A stretch of DNA of 64,000 nucleotides. Origin: Epibacterium ulvae. GTDB lineage: Bacteria > Pseudomonadota > Alphaproteobacteria > Rhodobacterales > Rhodobacteraceae. Positions 38,164 to 46,824 of the stretch are shown here, piece after piece. Positions within the stretch are counted from its first letter, which is position 1. Each line of letters opens with the position of its first letter. The stretch spans positions 148,637 to 212,636 of the forward strand of contig NZ_JAHHIR010000022.1 in assembly GCF_018678075.1 (NCBI RefSeq). The letters are read 5' to 3'. The notes under the pieces are model-generated. The model did not search any database, was not told the DNA's origin, and was given only the letters and a program-made list of their open reading frames with translations. The position numbers and the translations under genes are program-made.

Positions 38164-38166
38164 TCT

Positions 38167-38892
38167 ATGGAGTGGCGTGATCAGGGCATTTTGCTGAACC
38201 TGCGCCGTCACGGGGAAACATCCGTCATCATTGATGTCTTCACCCGCACACACGGGCGTCACGCGGGCATTGTCCGCGGAGGCGCCGGGCGCAGGCTGGG
38301 GCCTATTTTGCAACCCGGTGCCCAATTGGATCTGACCTGGCGGGCACGGCTGCCGGATCAACTGGGCGGCTATACGGTCGAACCTTTGCGGTCCCGCACA
38401 TATACCGCGATTTCCGACCGGGTTGCTTTGGCTGGGCTCAATACGGTCTGCGCGTTGTTGACCTTTTGCCTGCCAGAACGCGAAGCCCATGCAGGTCTCT
38501 ATGAAAACACCGAATTTCTGCTGGATCTGCTCGAACACCCCGAGGTCTGGCCGTTGGCCTATGTCAAATGGGAGATGCAGATGCTCGAGGAAATGGGCTT
38601 TGCCCTCGACCTCAGCGCATGTGCGGTCACCGGCGCAACCCAAGAGCTGATCTATGTTTCCCCCAAGACCGGGCGCGCGGTGTCACGCGCGGGGGCGGGG
38701 GAATGGGCGGACCGGCTGCTGCCCTTGCCGCCCGTGTTGCGCGGGGTGGGGGATGGCAATCCAGAAGAGATCAAACAGGCACTGCATACCACCGGACATT
38801 TCCTGCAAAACCATCTTGCTCCAAGCCTCGGCAACCGCCCGATGCCCGAAGCGCGCAGCCGTTTTTTGAACGCGCTTAACCGTCGGACCTGA
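38167..38892 (+). CDS. recO: DNA repair protein RecO
   Basis: 241 aa. N-terminal OB fold ([26 protein letters not shown] recognisable as EWRDQGILL and HGETSVI), then an alpha-helical domain with [20 protein letters not shown]. The zinc-binding cysteine cluster of some RecO proteins is reduced to CAVTGA. Works with RecR in loading RecA. Its 3' end overlaps the convergent META-domain gene by 17 bases. Confidence 0.93.
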   Translation: MEWRDQGILLNLRRHGETSVIIDVFTRTHGRHAGIVRGGAGRRLGPILQPGAQLDLTWRARLPDQLGGYTVEPLRSRTYTAISDRVALAGLNTVCALLTFCLPEREAHAGLYENTEFLLDLLEHPEVWPLAYVKWEMQMLEEMGFALDLSACAVTGATQELIYVSPKTGRAVSRAGAGEWADRLLPLPPVLRGVGDGNPEEIKQALHTTGHFLQNHLAPSLGNRPMPEARSRFLNALNRRT

Positions 38893-39271
38893 ACAACATC
38901 TCACGCCCCGCGCCCGTGCGCAGGATCATGACGTTTCCGGAAATTTCCGATTGCGTCATCGCTTGCAACAGCGTCAGAAACATCTGCTCCTGGGCAAGTT
39001 CACTGCAGGCACGTTTGGTCGCGGCAATCGGCGATAGGGTGAACCAGGGATAGGGGGCCGTATTCTGCGCACTGAACCGATTGCAGGGTGCTGATCCGGA
39101 CACTTGCCCGTCTTCGCCAAAGTGCAGGGTCAGGGATGCGCCGGGATCTGTCCCATCAACCTCAGCCAACACCCAGGTCCCCTGTCCCGCGCTATAGGCT
39201 GCAACCGTCTCATCTCCCCGACACGCTCCGAGGGTGAGGGCGGCGATCAGCAAGGGCAGTAACACTCTCAT
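38876..39271 (-). CDS. META/HslJ-domain lipoprotein
   Basis: 131 residues with a lipoprotein signal ([19 protein letters not shown]; lipobox LGAC) and a META domain: [37 protein letters not shown] and [22 protein letters not shown]. The second and third cysteines can form the disulfide usual in HslJ-like proteins. GTG/ATG start overlaps the SGNH gene's stop by four bases. Envelope stress role is only inferred. Confidence 0.85.
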   Translation of the reverse strand: MRVLLPLLIAALTLGACRGDETVAAYSAGQGTWVLAEVDGTDPGASLTLHFGEDGQVSGSAPCNRFSAQNTAPYPWFTLSPIAATKRACSELAQEQMFLTLLQAMTQSEISGNVMILRTGAGREMLFRSDG

Positions 39272-39963
39272 GGCTTGGTCCTGTTGCCCTGAATGACAGC
39301 GGCAAGCCGCTTGCCAATGGCGCGACTGCCTTTGATGGATGGGTGAATACGGTCCAGCGCGTGAAAGCTCAGATCATCTTCTGGCACAAGATCGGCCATC
39401 GAGACAAAGTAGATGCCCGCGGTCTCGTCGGCCAGTTTGGCAACCCGTGCCTCCAACGTGTTGCCCTCATCGGCGCAGGCCTCAATAGGGGAGCTGCGCC
39501 CCGGACTGCGCAAATAGCCGGAGAACGCCACCTGCGCGCCGCTTTCACGCAGGTTCAGCAGCAGGTCGGGGATCGCGCCGGTCGTGCCGTCCGCGCTGAT
39601 CAGCTTGTCCAGCTTTCGGTCGCACTGATGGCAGCCACAGCCCAGCCACAGATCATTGCCGCCTCCATTCACAACGACCCAATCCCAGGCACCGGCGCGG
39701 TATTGTTTGGCGATGTTCAGACCCGCGGCGCCTGAGATGGGCAGCTTGTAGATCATGCGGGCCGCTGTTGTGGCGCGGTTGATCACCGGCTCGCCCAATT
39801 CATCCTCGATCACATCCGGCACAGCACGGCCAGAGACCCCGTGCCAGGCCATCATAGAATCCCCAATCACCAAAATACGCGCATCAGGCTGGTGCGCGAC
39901 GGTCTCCGCACAGGCGGCAAGACCGGTGATAGAAATCAGAAAGATGCCAATAAGACGAGCCAT
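39268..39963 (-). CDS. SGNH/GDSL hydrolase, probable lipoprotein
   Basis: 231 aa. Signal with lipobox-like ITGLAAC. Block I VIGDSMMAWHG carries the catalytic Ser (GDSM in place of GDSL), block III VVNGGGNDLWLG the oxyanion Asn, and block V DRIHPSIKGSRAIG the Asp and His. Three cysteines around WLGCGCHQCDRK are an unusual insertion in block III. Likely esterase acting in the periplasm on lipids or polysaccharide; substrate unknown. Co-transcribed with the META lipoprotein. Confidence 0.85.
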   Translation of the reverse strand: MARLIGIFLISITGLAACAETVAHQPDARILVIGDSMMAWHGVSGRAVPDVIEDELGEPVINRATTAARMIYKLPISGAAGLNIAKQYRAGAWDWVVVNGGGNDLWLGCGCHQCDRKLDKLISADGTTGAIPDLLLNLRESGAQVAFSGYLRSPGRSSPIEACADEGNTLEARVAKLADETAGIYFVSMADLVPEDDLSFHALDRIHPSIKGSRAIGKRLAAVIQGNRTKP

Positions 39964-40018
39964 GGCTCTGATTTACCACTTTTGCCGACAAAGGTGCGAT
40001 CACAACTGCGGGCTGGGC

Positions 40019-40053
40019 AAAAAAATGCCCGGATCTGCAATGCAGACCGGGCA
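40019..40053 (-). terminator. Rho-independent terminator after the acyl-CoA dehydrogenase
   Basis: On the minus strand TGCCCGG...CCGGGCA with an inner CTGC/GCAG stem is followed by seven T. It lies about 24 bases after the stop of the gene at 40077-41765. Confidence 0.85.
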
Positions 40054-40076
40054 CCAGTTGGGGAGTAATTCTGTGG

Positions 40077-41765
40077 TTAGGCCAGCAGGCGACGTGCAAT
40101 CACCTGGGCCTGAATTTCTGCTGCCCCTTCAAAGATATTGAGGATACGGGCATCGCATAGAACACGTGAGATTTTGTATTCCAGCGCAAAACCGTTGCCG
40201 CCATGGATCTGCAACCCGTTGTCCGCCGCAGCCCAGGCCACCCGTGCACCCAACAGCTTGGCCATGCCAGCTTCAAGGTCGCAGCGACGGCCGTGGTCTT
40301 TTTCCCAAGCCGAGAAATAAGTGAGCTGGCGCGCCACCATGATCTCTACCGCCATCATCGCGATTTTGGACGAGACACGGGGGAAATTGATCAGGCTTTT
40401 GCCAAATTGTTTGCGATCCTCTGCATATTGGAGCGAGATATCCAGCGCAGACTGCGCCACACCAATCGCCCGCGCCGCCGTTTGGATACGGGCGCTTTCA
40501 AAGGTCTCCATCAGCTGTTTAAAACCTTTGCCTTCTTCGCCGCCCAGCAGGTTTTCACCTTTGACGTGGAAACCGTCAAACCCAAGCTCGTATTCTTTCA
40601 TACCGCGATAACCCAGCACCTCGATCTCACCACCGGTCATGCCGGGCGTGGGGAAGGGATCTTCGTCGGTGCCGGGCGTTTTTTCCGCCAGGAACATCGA
40701 CAGACCTTTGTGATTGTCGGTGTCCGGATTGGTGCGCGCCAAAAGGGTCATCACATGGGTGCGGGCCGCATGGGTTATCCAGGTCTTGTTGCCGGTCACC
40801 TCATAATCACCATCGGCGTTTTTCACCGCACGTGTGCGCAGGCTCCCCAGGTCAGACCCGGTGTTCGGCTCGGTAAAGACTGCCGTGGGCAGGATCTCGG
40901 CACTGGCCAGACGCGGCAGCCAGTTTTCCTTCTGTGCGTCGGTGCCACCGGCCAGGATCAGCTCGGCCGCGATTTCAGACCGGGTGCCCAGTGAGCCGAC
41001 GCCGATATAGCCACGTGACAGCTCTTCTGAAACCACGCACATGGAAGCTTTGGACAGGCCCAGGCCGCCAAATTCTTCGGGGATCGTCAGCCCAAAGACA
41101 CCCATCTCACCCAGCTCTTCGATGACCTCAATCGGGATCAGTTCATCCTTCAGGTGCCAGTCATGGGCAAAGGGTTCGACCTTTTCCTGCGCATAGCGAC
41201 GGAATTGCTCGCGGATCATCTCCAGCTCGTCTTCCAGACCGGAGGCGCCGAACATGATCGCGGCTTGGCCCTGTTCCTGGATCAGTTCAACCAATAGGCT
41301 GCGCGCCGCTGTGGAATTGCCGGATTGGATCAAGGTCTGAACCTCAGCCGTTTGCAACGCGGCCATTGCCGATACGTCCAGGCCCAGATCCTGCAGGCGG
41401 ATAGTCTCACCCTGGTTCATCTGGATGCCGCCGGTGATCTGCGCCAGATATTCGCCAAAGGCGACCTGGTGCAGCAGCTGTTCCATCTCACCCAGCTTGC
41501 CGTCGTCTTTTAGCGTTTCTGCCCACCGCTGCATCTGACGCAGCGCAAAGACATAGGTTGCAAGCCACGACAAGCCATGCGCGGCATACTGGTTCTCTTC
41601 AACCAACTTCCCCGACACGCGGCCATCTGCGGTCACCTGCGATTTCACAGTTTCGGTTGCAGCGTCCAACAAGGTGTCCAACGGCGCAATGGCGGCTCCG
41701 GTCAGGCGAAGCAAGTCCGGCAGAATAGTCGGGGTCATGACAATGTCCTGTCCATCGTGGGGCAT
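40077..41765 (-). CDS. mcd: Acyl-CoA dehydrogenase, (2S)-methylsuccinyl-CoA dehydrogenase type
   Basis: 562 aa, longer than ordinary acyl-CoA dehydrogenases because of an N-terminal helical extension of about 165 residues (includes NQYAAHGLSWLATYVFALRQ and QVAFGEYLAQITGGIQMNQGE). The normal dehydrogenase core follows: AVFTEPNTGSDLGSLRTRA (FAD contact), WITHAART, and IQTAARAIGVAQSALDISL. The catalytic Glu is in NIFEGAAEIQAQVI. This architecture matches methylsuccinyl-CoA dehydrogenase of the ethylmalonyl-CoA pathway, which passes electrons to ETF. I rate family certain, exact substrate likely. Start at the ATG preceded by AAAGGAAC; a second ATG lies nine codons in. Confidence 0.8.
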   Translation of the reverse strand: MPHDGQDIVMTPTILPDLLRLTGAAIAPLDTLLDAATETVKSQVTADGRVSGKLVEENQYAAHGLSWLATYVFALRQMQRWAETLKDDGKLGEMEQLLHQVAFGEYLAQITGGIQMNQGETIRLQDLGLDVSAMAALQTAEVQTLIQSGNSTAARSLLVELIQEQGQAAIMFGASGLEDELEMIREQFRRYAQEKVEPFAHDWHLKDELIPIEVIEELGEMGVFGLTIPEEFGGLGLSKASMCVVSEELSRGYIGVGSLGTRSEIAAELILAGGTDAQKENWLPRLASAEILPTAVFTEPNTGSDLGSLRTRAVKNADGDYEVTGNKTWITHAARTHVMTLLARTNPDTDNHKGLSMFLAEKTPGTDEDPFPTPGMTGGEIEVLGYRGMKEYELGFDGFHVKGENLLGGEEGKGFKQLMETFESARIQTAARAIGVAQSALDISLQYAEDRKQFGKSLINFPRVSSKIAMMAVEIMVARQLTYFSAWEKDHGRRCDLEAGMAKLLGARVAWAAADNGLQIHGGNGFALEYKISRVLCDARILNIFEGAAEIQAQVIARRLLA

Positions 41766-41913
41766 GAATCAGTTCCTTTCTCGGCTGGCCTTCTACGTAA
41801 GTCATTTTGCAGGTGCAGCGCAACAAAAATACACAAAAACCATCCGTTTGGTTTTAAAATTACCCTAACGTTTTGCCCGTGCAGCAGGATTTGAATGTGG
41901 TAGAGAAGGCTTT

Positions 41914-42684
41914 ATGGACATGTTTTTCTCTTTCATTTCACCGGCCCACCTGGCGATTGCCTTTGCGGTGGCGCTGGTTGCAGGCACCGTAAAAGGCATG
42001 GTGGGCTTTGCGCTGCCGATGATCCTGATTTCGGGTCTCAGCTCCTTCATTTCGCCGGATCTCGCGCTGGCGGGACTGATTTTCCCGACATTGATCACCA
42101 ATGGGATGCAAGCGATGCGCCAGGGTCGTGCGGCCGCGCTCGATTCGATCAAGCGATTCCGGGTGTTCCTGTTGGTGGGGCTGTGCTTCCTTCTGATCAG
42201 CGCGCAGATGGTGCGTGTTCTGCCGCATCATATCTTGCTGTTGATCATCGGCGTGCCGGTTATGACCTTTGCGCTGATGCAGATCGCGGGGCGTAACATC
42301 GTGCTCAGTTCCGCCAATCGCAGGGTCGAAGCCTCGGTCGCGGCCTTTGCCGGTCTTATCGGGGGCGTTTCGGGGGTCTGGGGGCCGCCGACCGTGGCCT
42401 ATCTGACAGCATTAGGCACCGAAAAGACCGAACAGATGCGGGTGCAGGGGGTAATCTATGGTCTTGGTGCGATTGCATTATTATTCGCCCATATCGGATC
42501 GGGCGTTGTGCGCGCCGAGACGGCGCCGTTCTCGGTTGCCATGATCCTTCCGGCGGTGATTGGCATGTGGTTTGGTGGCAAAATACAGGACCGCATCGAT
42601 CAGGCGGTTTTCAAAAAAGCGACGCTGTGGGTCTTGTTGATTGCATCGGCAAACCTGATCCGGCGCGCGGTCATGGGGTTCTAA
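41914..42684 (+). CDS. TauE/SafE-family membrane exporter
   Basis: 256 aa with about eight hydrophobic segments in two halves. Family motif GTVKGMVGFALPMILISGLSSF in the first half and GLIGGVSGVWGPPTVAYL in the second. The family moves organic anions such as sulfite, sulfoacetate or sulfonate breakdown products. No sulfonate-degradation genes are adjacent, so the substrate is unknown. Ten bases before dgt, likely co-transcribed. Confidence 0.88.
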   Translation: MDMFFSFISPAHLAIAFAVALVAGTVKGMVGFALPMILISGLSSFISPDLALAGLIFPTLITNGMQAMRQGRAAALDSIKRFRVFLLVGLCFLLISAQMVRVLPHHILLLIIGVPVMTFALMQIAGRNIVLSSANRRVEASVAAFAGLIGGVSGVWGPPTVAYLTALGTEKTEQMRVQGVIYGLGAIALLFAHIGSGVVRAETAPFSVAMILPAVIGMWFGGKIQDRIDQAVFKKATLWVLLIASANLIRRAVMGF

Positions 42685-42694
42685 GGAGATTGAG

Positions 42695-44053
42695 ATGGTG
42701 ATGGAGTGGGATCGTCTGTTGAACGCGGGCTGCTTGTGTCGACCTGAGTATGAACACAAGGCTGAGCGGCCGTTTTACCAACAGGATTACGATCGGATCC
42801 TGTTCTCGGAACCCTTCCGCCGTCTGGCGCAAAAGACCCAAGTGCATCCGCTCTATGACAATGACCACGTGCACCACCGCATGATCCACTCGATGGAGAC
42901 ATCCAGCGTTGGACGGTCCCTCGGCATGGAAGTGGGTCAACGACTGGTGGATCTGGGACGTCTGCGCGAGGGCCAGCAGTACCAGATGGCCGGCGTTGTT
43001 CAGGCGGCTTGTCTGGTGCATGACATCGGCAATCCACCTTTTGGCCACTCTGGTGAGGAAAGCATTGGAGAATGGTTTTCCAAGCAATTCCAATCGGGTA
43101 CCGGTTTGGCAGGCGGCATTCCAACCGAGCATCGCGCGGAGTTTGCAGCCTTTGAGGGCAACGCCCAGGGGTTTCGGATCGTGTCCCGTCTGGAACATGC
43201 GCAGCGCGCGGGCGGCATGCGGTTGAGCTACGCGACGATTGGTGCCTTTGCCAAATACCCCTGCACAGCCGAGGCCAAGGCGGCCAGCACCGAGAGCTAT
43301 GTCGGGCTCAAGAAATTTGGGGTGTTTCACGGGGAACAGGCGCTTTTTGCTGAGGCGGTTGAGGCTTTGGGCCTGCCACAAGAAGGCACCGGGGACACCC
43401 GCTGGTGGCGACGTCACCCGCTGGCGTTCCTGGTCGAGGCCTCGGACGACATCTGCTACCGCATCCTAGATATCGAGGACGCGGCAACCGTCGGCGATCT
43501 GGACCGCGATACCGTCACGGATCTGCTGGAACAGATCACTGGCAAACCAAACGACCCAGGCGCGTCTGAGATGAGCGTCAAGGACCGGGTGGGCATGTTG
43601 CGGGCCATTGCGATCGGCTCCTCGATTCAGGCCGCGGTTGAGGCGTTCATGGAGAACTACGACGCCATCATGCTGGGTGAGTTTAACGACGGTCTTATGG
43701 AGGTGTCGGCCAAAGCGGATGCCTTCAAACAGCTCAAAGATCTGTCAAACGCCCGTATCTTTGTCGCGCGTCGCAAGACCGAGCTGGAAGTGCTGGGGCG
43801 TCAGGTGCTGCACAATGTCTTGGATCATTTCCATGACCTGTTCGTGGACTTGCGGGCCTGCAACTGGGATCAGGCGCGCTTCCTGCAAGAACATGGCTAT
43901 TGGGCCAAGCTGATCCGGGCGGTGGATCTGGATCTGCGGGGTGTGGTGGATGACTATTCGGCGGCCCATGCGTTGGGGGATTTTGCGTCCGGCATGACCG
44001 ACCGTTATGCCGTACACGTGCGGGATATGATTACGGGCGCCCATAGGGGTTGA
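42695..44053 (+). CDS. dgt: Deoxyguanosinetriphosphate triphosphohydrolase-like protein
   Basis: HD-domain dNTPase, 452 aa. The HD metal ligands are visible in NDHVHHRMIHSMETSSVGRS (first His), CLVHDIGNPPFGHSGE (His-Asp) and the later Asp in LVEASDDICYRILDIEDA. Cleaves dNTPs to deoxynucleoside and triphosphate, adjusting pools. A strong TAAGGAGATTGAG site sets the start; a second ATG lies two codons further. Ends at a shared terminator with pckA. Confidence 0.93.
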   Translation: MVMEWDRLLNAGCLCRPEYEHKAERPFYQQDYDRILFSEPFRRLAQKTQVHPLYDNDHVHHRMIHSMETSSVGRSLGMEVGQRLVDLGRLREGQQYQMAGVVQAACLVHDIGNPPFGHSGEESIGEWFSKQFQSGTGLAGGIPTEHRAEFAAFEGNAQGFRIVSRLEHAQRAGGMRLSYATIGAFAKYPCTAEAKAASTESYVGLKKFGVFHGEQALFAEAVEALGLPQEGTGDTRWWRRHPLAFLVEASDDICYRILDIEDAATVGDLDRDTVTDLLEQITGKPNDPGASEMSVKDRVGMLRAIAIGSSIQAAVEAFMENYDAIMLGEFNDGLMEVSAKADAFKQLKDLSNARIFVARRKTELEVLGRQVLHNVLDHFHDLFVDLRACNWDQARFLQEHGYWAKLIRAVDLDLRGVVDDYSAAHALGDFASGMTDRYAVHVRDMITGAHRG

Positions 44054-44079
44054 ACGCCTTTCCGCTTTCCCTAAAACGC

Positions 44080-44109
44080 AAAAACCCCGGCACAACGACC
44101 GGGGTTTTT
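44080..44109. terminator. Bidirectional terminator between dgt and pckA
   Basis: Stem AAAAACCCCGG/CCGGGGTTTTT with an eight-base loop. T-runs appear on both strands, so it can stop the convergent dgt and pckA transcripts. Confidence 0.92.
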
Positions 44110-44128
44110 CCTCTGTTGACGCGCGACC

Positions 44129-45727
44129 TTAGCCGATCGCAGAGGCTTTTACGTCTTCGTCGATGTAGGGCAGGTACTGTTCAAAGTTGTCCGAGAACAT
44201 CTGAACCAGCTTTGCGGCCTGCGTATCATAGGCGTCTTTGTCCCCCCATGTGCGGCGCGGATCCAGTAGAACCTCGGCAACACCTGGCACGGTCACAGGA
44301 ACCTCAAACCCGAAATTCGGATCCTTGCGGAATTCTGCCTCAGCCAGTGAACCATCAAGCGCGGCGGTCAGCAGACCACGGGTCGCTTTGATAGGCATCC
44401 GCGACCCGGTGCCATAGGCACCGCCGGTCCAGCCGGTGTTCACCAACCAGCAGGTTGCGCCATGCTCGGCGATCTTCTCGCGCAGCAGGTTGCCATAGGC
44501 TTCTGGGCGACGCGGCATAAACGGCGCGCCAAAACAGGTTGAGAATGTGGGCTCGGGCTCGGTCACACCACGTTCGGTTCCGGCCACTTTGGAGGTGAAG
44601 CCAGACAGGAAGTGGTACATCGCCTGCGCAGGGGTCAGACGTGCGATCGGAGGCAGAACACCAAAGGCATCACATGTCAGCATGATGATGTTCTTGGGGT
44701 GGCCGCCACGCGCGGTTGCCGACGCGTTGGAGATATAGTGCAGCGGGTAGGCGCAGCGCATATTGGCGGTCAGGCTGTCGTCGTTAAAGTCCAGCTCTTT
44801 GGTGTCCTCGTCAAAGACCATGTTTTCAATCACGGTGCCAAATTTCGAGGTGGTCGCAAAGATTTCAGGCTCTGCTTCGGCGTTCAGGTTGATGGTCTTG
44901 GCGTAGCAGCCGCCCTCAAAGTTGAACGTGCCATTGTCGGCCCAGCCATGTTCGTCATCACCGATTAGAACGCGATCCGGGTCGGCAGACAGGGTGGTTT
45001 TGCCGGTGCCGGACAGGCCAAAGAACACAGCCGTGTCGACCGGGTTGCCCTTGGCGTGGTTGGCAGAGCAGTGCATCGGCATGATGCCTTTTTCCGGCAG
45101 CAGGTAGTTCAGCAGGGTGAAGACAGATTTCTTGTTCTCACCTGCGTATTCGGTGCCACCGATCAGGATCAGCTTCTTGTCAAAGTTCATTGCGATCACG
45201 GTTTCGGACCGGCAATTGTGCTTGGCTGGATCAGCCTGGAAGCTGGGGCTGTTGATGACTGTGAAGTCCGCCAAGAAGCCATCCAGATCTTCGCGATCCG
45301 GGCGGCGCAGCAGGTGGCGGATGAACAGGTTGTGCCACGCAAGCTCGGTCACCATACGCACATTGATCGCATGCGCCGGGTCAGAGCCGCCTACCAGATC
45401 CTGAACAAAGAAGTCTTTGCCCTTGATGTGTTCCAGCATATCGATGTGCAGCGCATCGAACCCTTCGGGGCTCATTGCGGCATTGTTTTCCCACCAGATG
45501 CTGTCGGCAACGCTGTCGGTTTTGACGACATGTTTGTCTTTCGGAGAGCGGCCGGTGAACTTGCCGGTGGTGACGAGAAACGCGCCGCCATTGCCCAGGG
45601 TGCCTTCGCCGCGCTTGATCGCTTCTTCGATCAATGCGGGTTCCATCAGGTTATAATAGACATTTCCAAGACCCTCGATGCCTTGATCTTCGAGGCGGAA
45701 CTGCAGGTTTACCCGGCCGTATGTCAT
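44129..45727 (-). CDS. pckA: Phosphoenolpyruvate carboxykinase (ATP)
   Basis: Gluconeogenic enzyme converting oxaloacetate and ATP to PEP, 532 aa. The kinase-1a loop is [16 protein letters not shown], kinase-2 is IGDDEHGW, and the oxaloacetate-binding RSPKDKHVV and the metal region [10 protein letters not shown] are in place. AGGAGACACACAC precedes the ATG; upstream in-frame codons are not conserved. Divergent from chvI with 359 bases between, an arrangement known from Agrobacterium and Sinorhizobium. Confidence 0.97.
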   Translation of the reverse strand: MTYGRVNLQFRLEDQGIEGLGNVYYNLMEPALIEEAIKRGEGTLGNGGAFLVTTGKFTGRSPKDKHVVKTDSVADSIWWENNAAMSPEGFDALHIDMLEHIKGKDFFVQDLVGGSDPAHAINVRMVTELAWHNLFIRHLLRRPDREDLDGFLADFTVINSPSFQADPAKHNCRSETVIAMNFDKKLILIGGTEYAGENKKSVFTLLNYLLPEKGIMPMHCSANHAKGNPVDTAVFFGLSGTGKTTLSADPDRVLIGDDEHGWADNGTFNFEGGCYAKTINLNAEAEPEIFATTSKFGTVIENMVFDEDTKELDFNDDSLTANMRCAYPLHYISNASATARGGHPKNIIMLTCDAFGVLPPIARLTPAQAMYHFLSGFTSKVAGTERGVTEPEPTFSTCFGAPFMPRRPEAYGNLLREKIAEHGATCWLVNTGWTGGAYGTGSRMPIKATRGLLTAALDGSLAEAEFRKDPNFGFEVPVTVPGVAEVLLDPRRTWGDKDAYDTQAAKLVQMFSDNFEQYLPYIDEDVKASAIG

Positions 45728-45852
45728 GTGTGTGTCTCCTGTAGCGGCGAACGGCACGGATGAACTTTCCGTGCATTGGGGCTGAAATCGTTTGGAAACG
45801 GGTTCCAGTGCGGGAGGTCTTAACACGATGTTTTTCGATAAGAATAGCGTAG

Positions 45853-45952
45853 TTTCACGCCGTTAGCGCCACCGGAAAAACATTTAGCGCAACCATACGA
45901 GCTTTAACGCAAACAATGATCCAGATAGGAAATTTTGCGCACGCGTGCGAAA
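45853..45952. promoter_or_regulatory. Direct repeats and palindrome in the pckA-chvI intergenic region
   Basis: The 359-base gap between the divergent pckA and chvI genes holds four related octamers on the plus strand: TTTCACGC (45853), GTTAGCGC (45862), TTTAGCGC (45883) and TTTAACGC (45903), spaced 9, 21 and 20 bases, so on one face of the helix. A near-perfect palindrome, CGCACGCGTGCG with TT/AA flanks, lies at 45935-45952. OmpR-type regulators such as ChvI bind direct repeats, so autoregulation is plausible but unproven. Confidence 0.45.
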
Positions 45953-46086
45953 CAGTTTGTAAGGCGTTTGTGCACCACACTGTGTCAAAGAATTGCCCGA
46001 TTCGTTAATGGGGATTGATTCGAGGCCCCAGAAAAGCGAAGAAGGATAAAAAAACCAAATAACGAGCAGATTAGGGGTAAACCCAG

Positions 46087-46788
46087 ATGTCAAAGATTGC
46101 ACTGGTCGATGACGACAGAAATATTCTCACTTCGGTAGCCATGACGCTGGAAGCCGAAGGGTTCGAGGTCGAGACCTATAATGACGGCCAAGCCGCTCTT
46201 GATGCGTTCGACAAGAAACTGCCCGATATGGCAGTGTTGGACATCAAGATGCCGCGCATGGACGGTATGGACCTGTTGCAGCGCTTGCGACAGAAAACCC
46301 AGATGCCTGTGATTTTCCTCACCTCCAAGGATGATGAAATTGATGAGGTTCTGGGCCTACGTATGGGCGCTGACGACTACGTCAAAAAACCATTCTCACA
46401 GCGGTTGCTGGTGGAACGGATCCGGTCGCTCTTGCGTCGTCAAGAGGCGGTGAGCGGTGAAACCGTGGCAACCACACCAGAAACCAAAGTGATGGAACGT
46501 GGCAACCTGCGGATGGATCCGTTGCGTCACGCCGTTGCCTGGAAAGGGGACGATGTCTCTTTGACGGTCACGGAATTCCTGCTGTTGCAGGCGCTGGCCC
46601 AACGGCCCGGTTTTGTGAAAAGCCGCGACCAGCTGATGGATGTGGCCTATGATGACCAGGTCTATGTGGATGACCGAACCATCGACAGCCACATCAAGCG
46701 TTTGCGCAAAAAAATGCGCAGCGTCGATTCAGATTTTTCTGCAATCGAAACGCTGTATGGAATCGGTTATCGTTACAACGAAGAATAA
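46087..46788 (+). CDS. chvI: Response regulator ChvI
   Basis: OmpR-type response regulator, 233 aa. Receiver residues: Asp pair in [10 protein letters not shown], phospho-acceptor Asp in [15 protein letters not shown], Thr in FLTSKDDE and Lys in DYVKKPFSQ. The C-terminal winged-helix ends [18 protein letters not shown] and [14 protein letters not shown]. Partner of the ChvG kinase 36 bases downstream; the pair responds to acid or cell-envelope stress in relatives. The order chvI-chvG-hprK-rapZ-manX-ptsH is the alphaproteobacterial signature. Confidence 0.96.
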   Translation: MSKIALVDDDRNILTSVAMTLEAEGFEVETYNDGQAALDAFDKKLPDMAVLDIKMPRMDGMDLLQRLRQKTQMPVIFLTSKDDEIDEVLGLRMGADDYVKKPFSQRLLVERIRSLLRRQEAVSGETVATTPETKVMERGNLRMDPLRHAVAWKGDDVSLTVTEFLLLQALAQRPGFVKSRDQLMDVAYDDQVYVDDRTIDSHIKRLRKKMRSVDSDFSAIETLYGIGYRYNEE

Positions 46789-46824
46789 GACCCAGCCATT
46801 TGGGTCTTTGGGAGGCGTGAGCCC

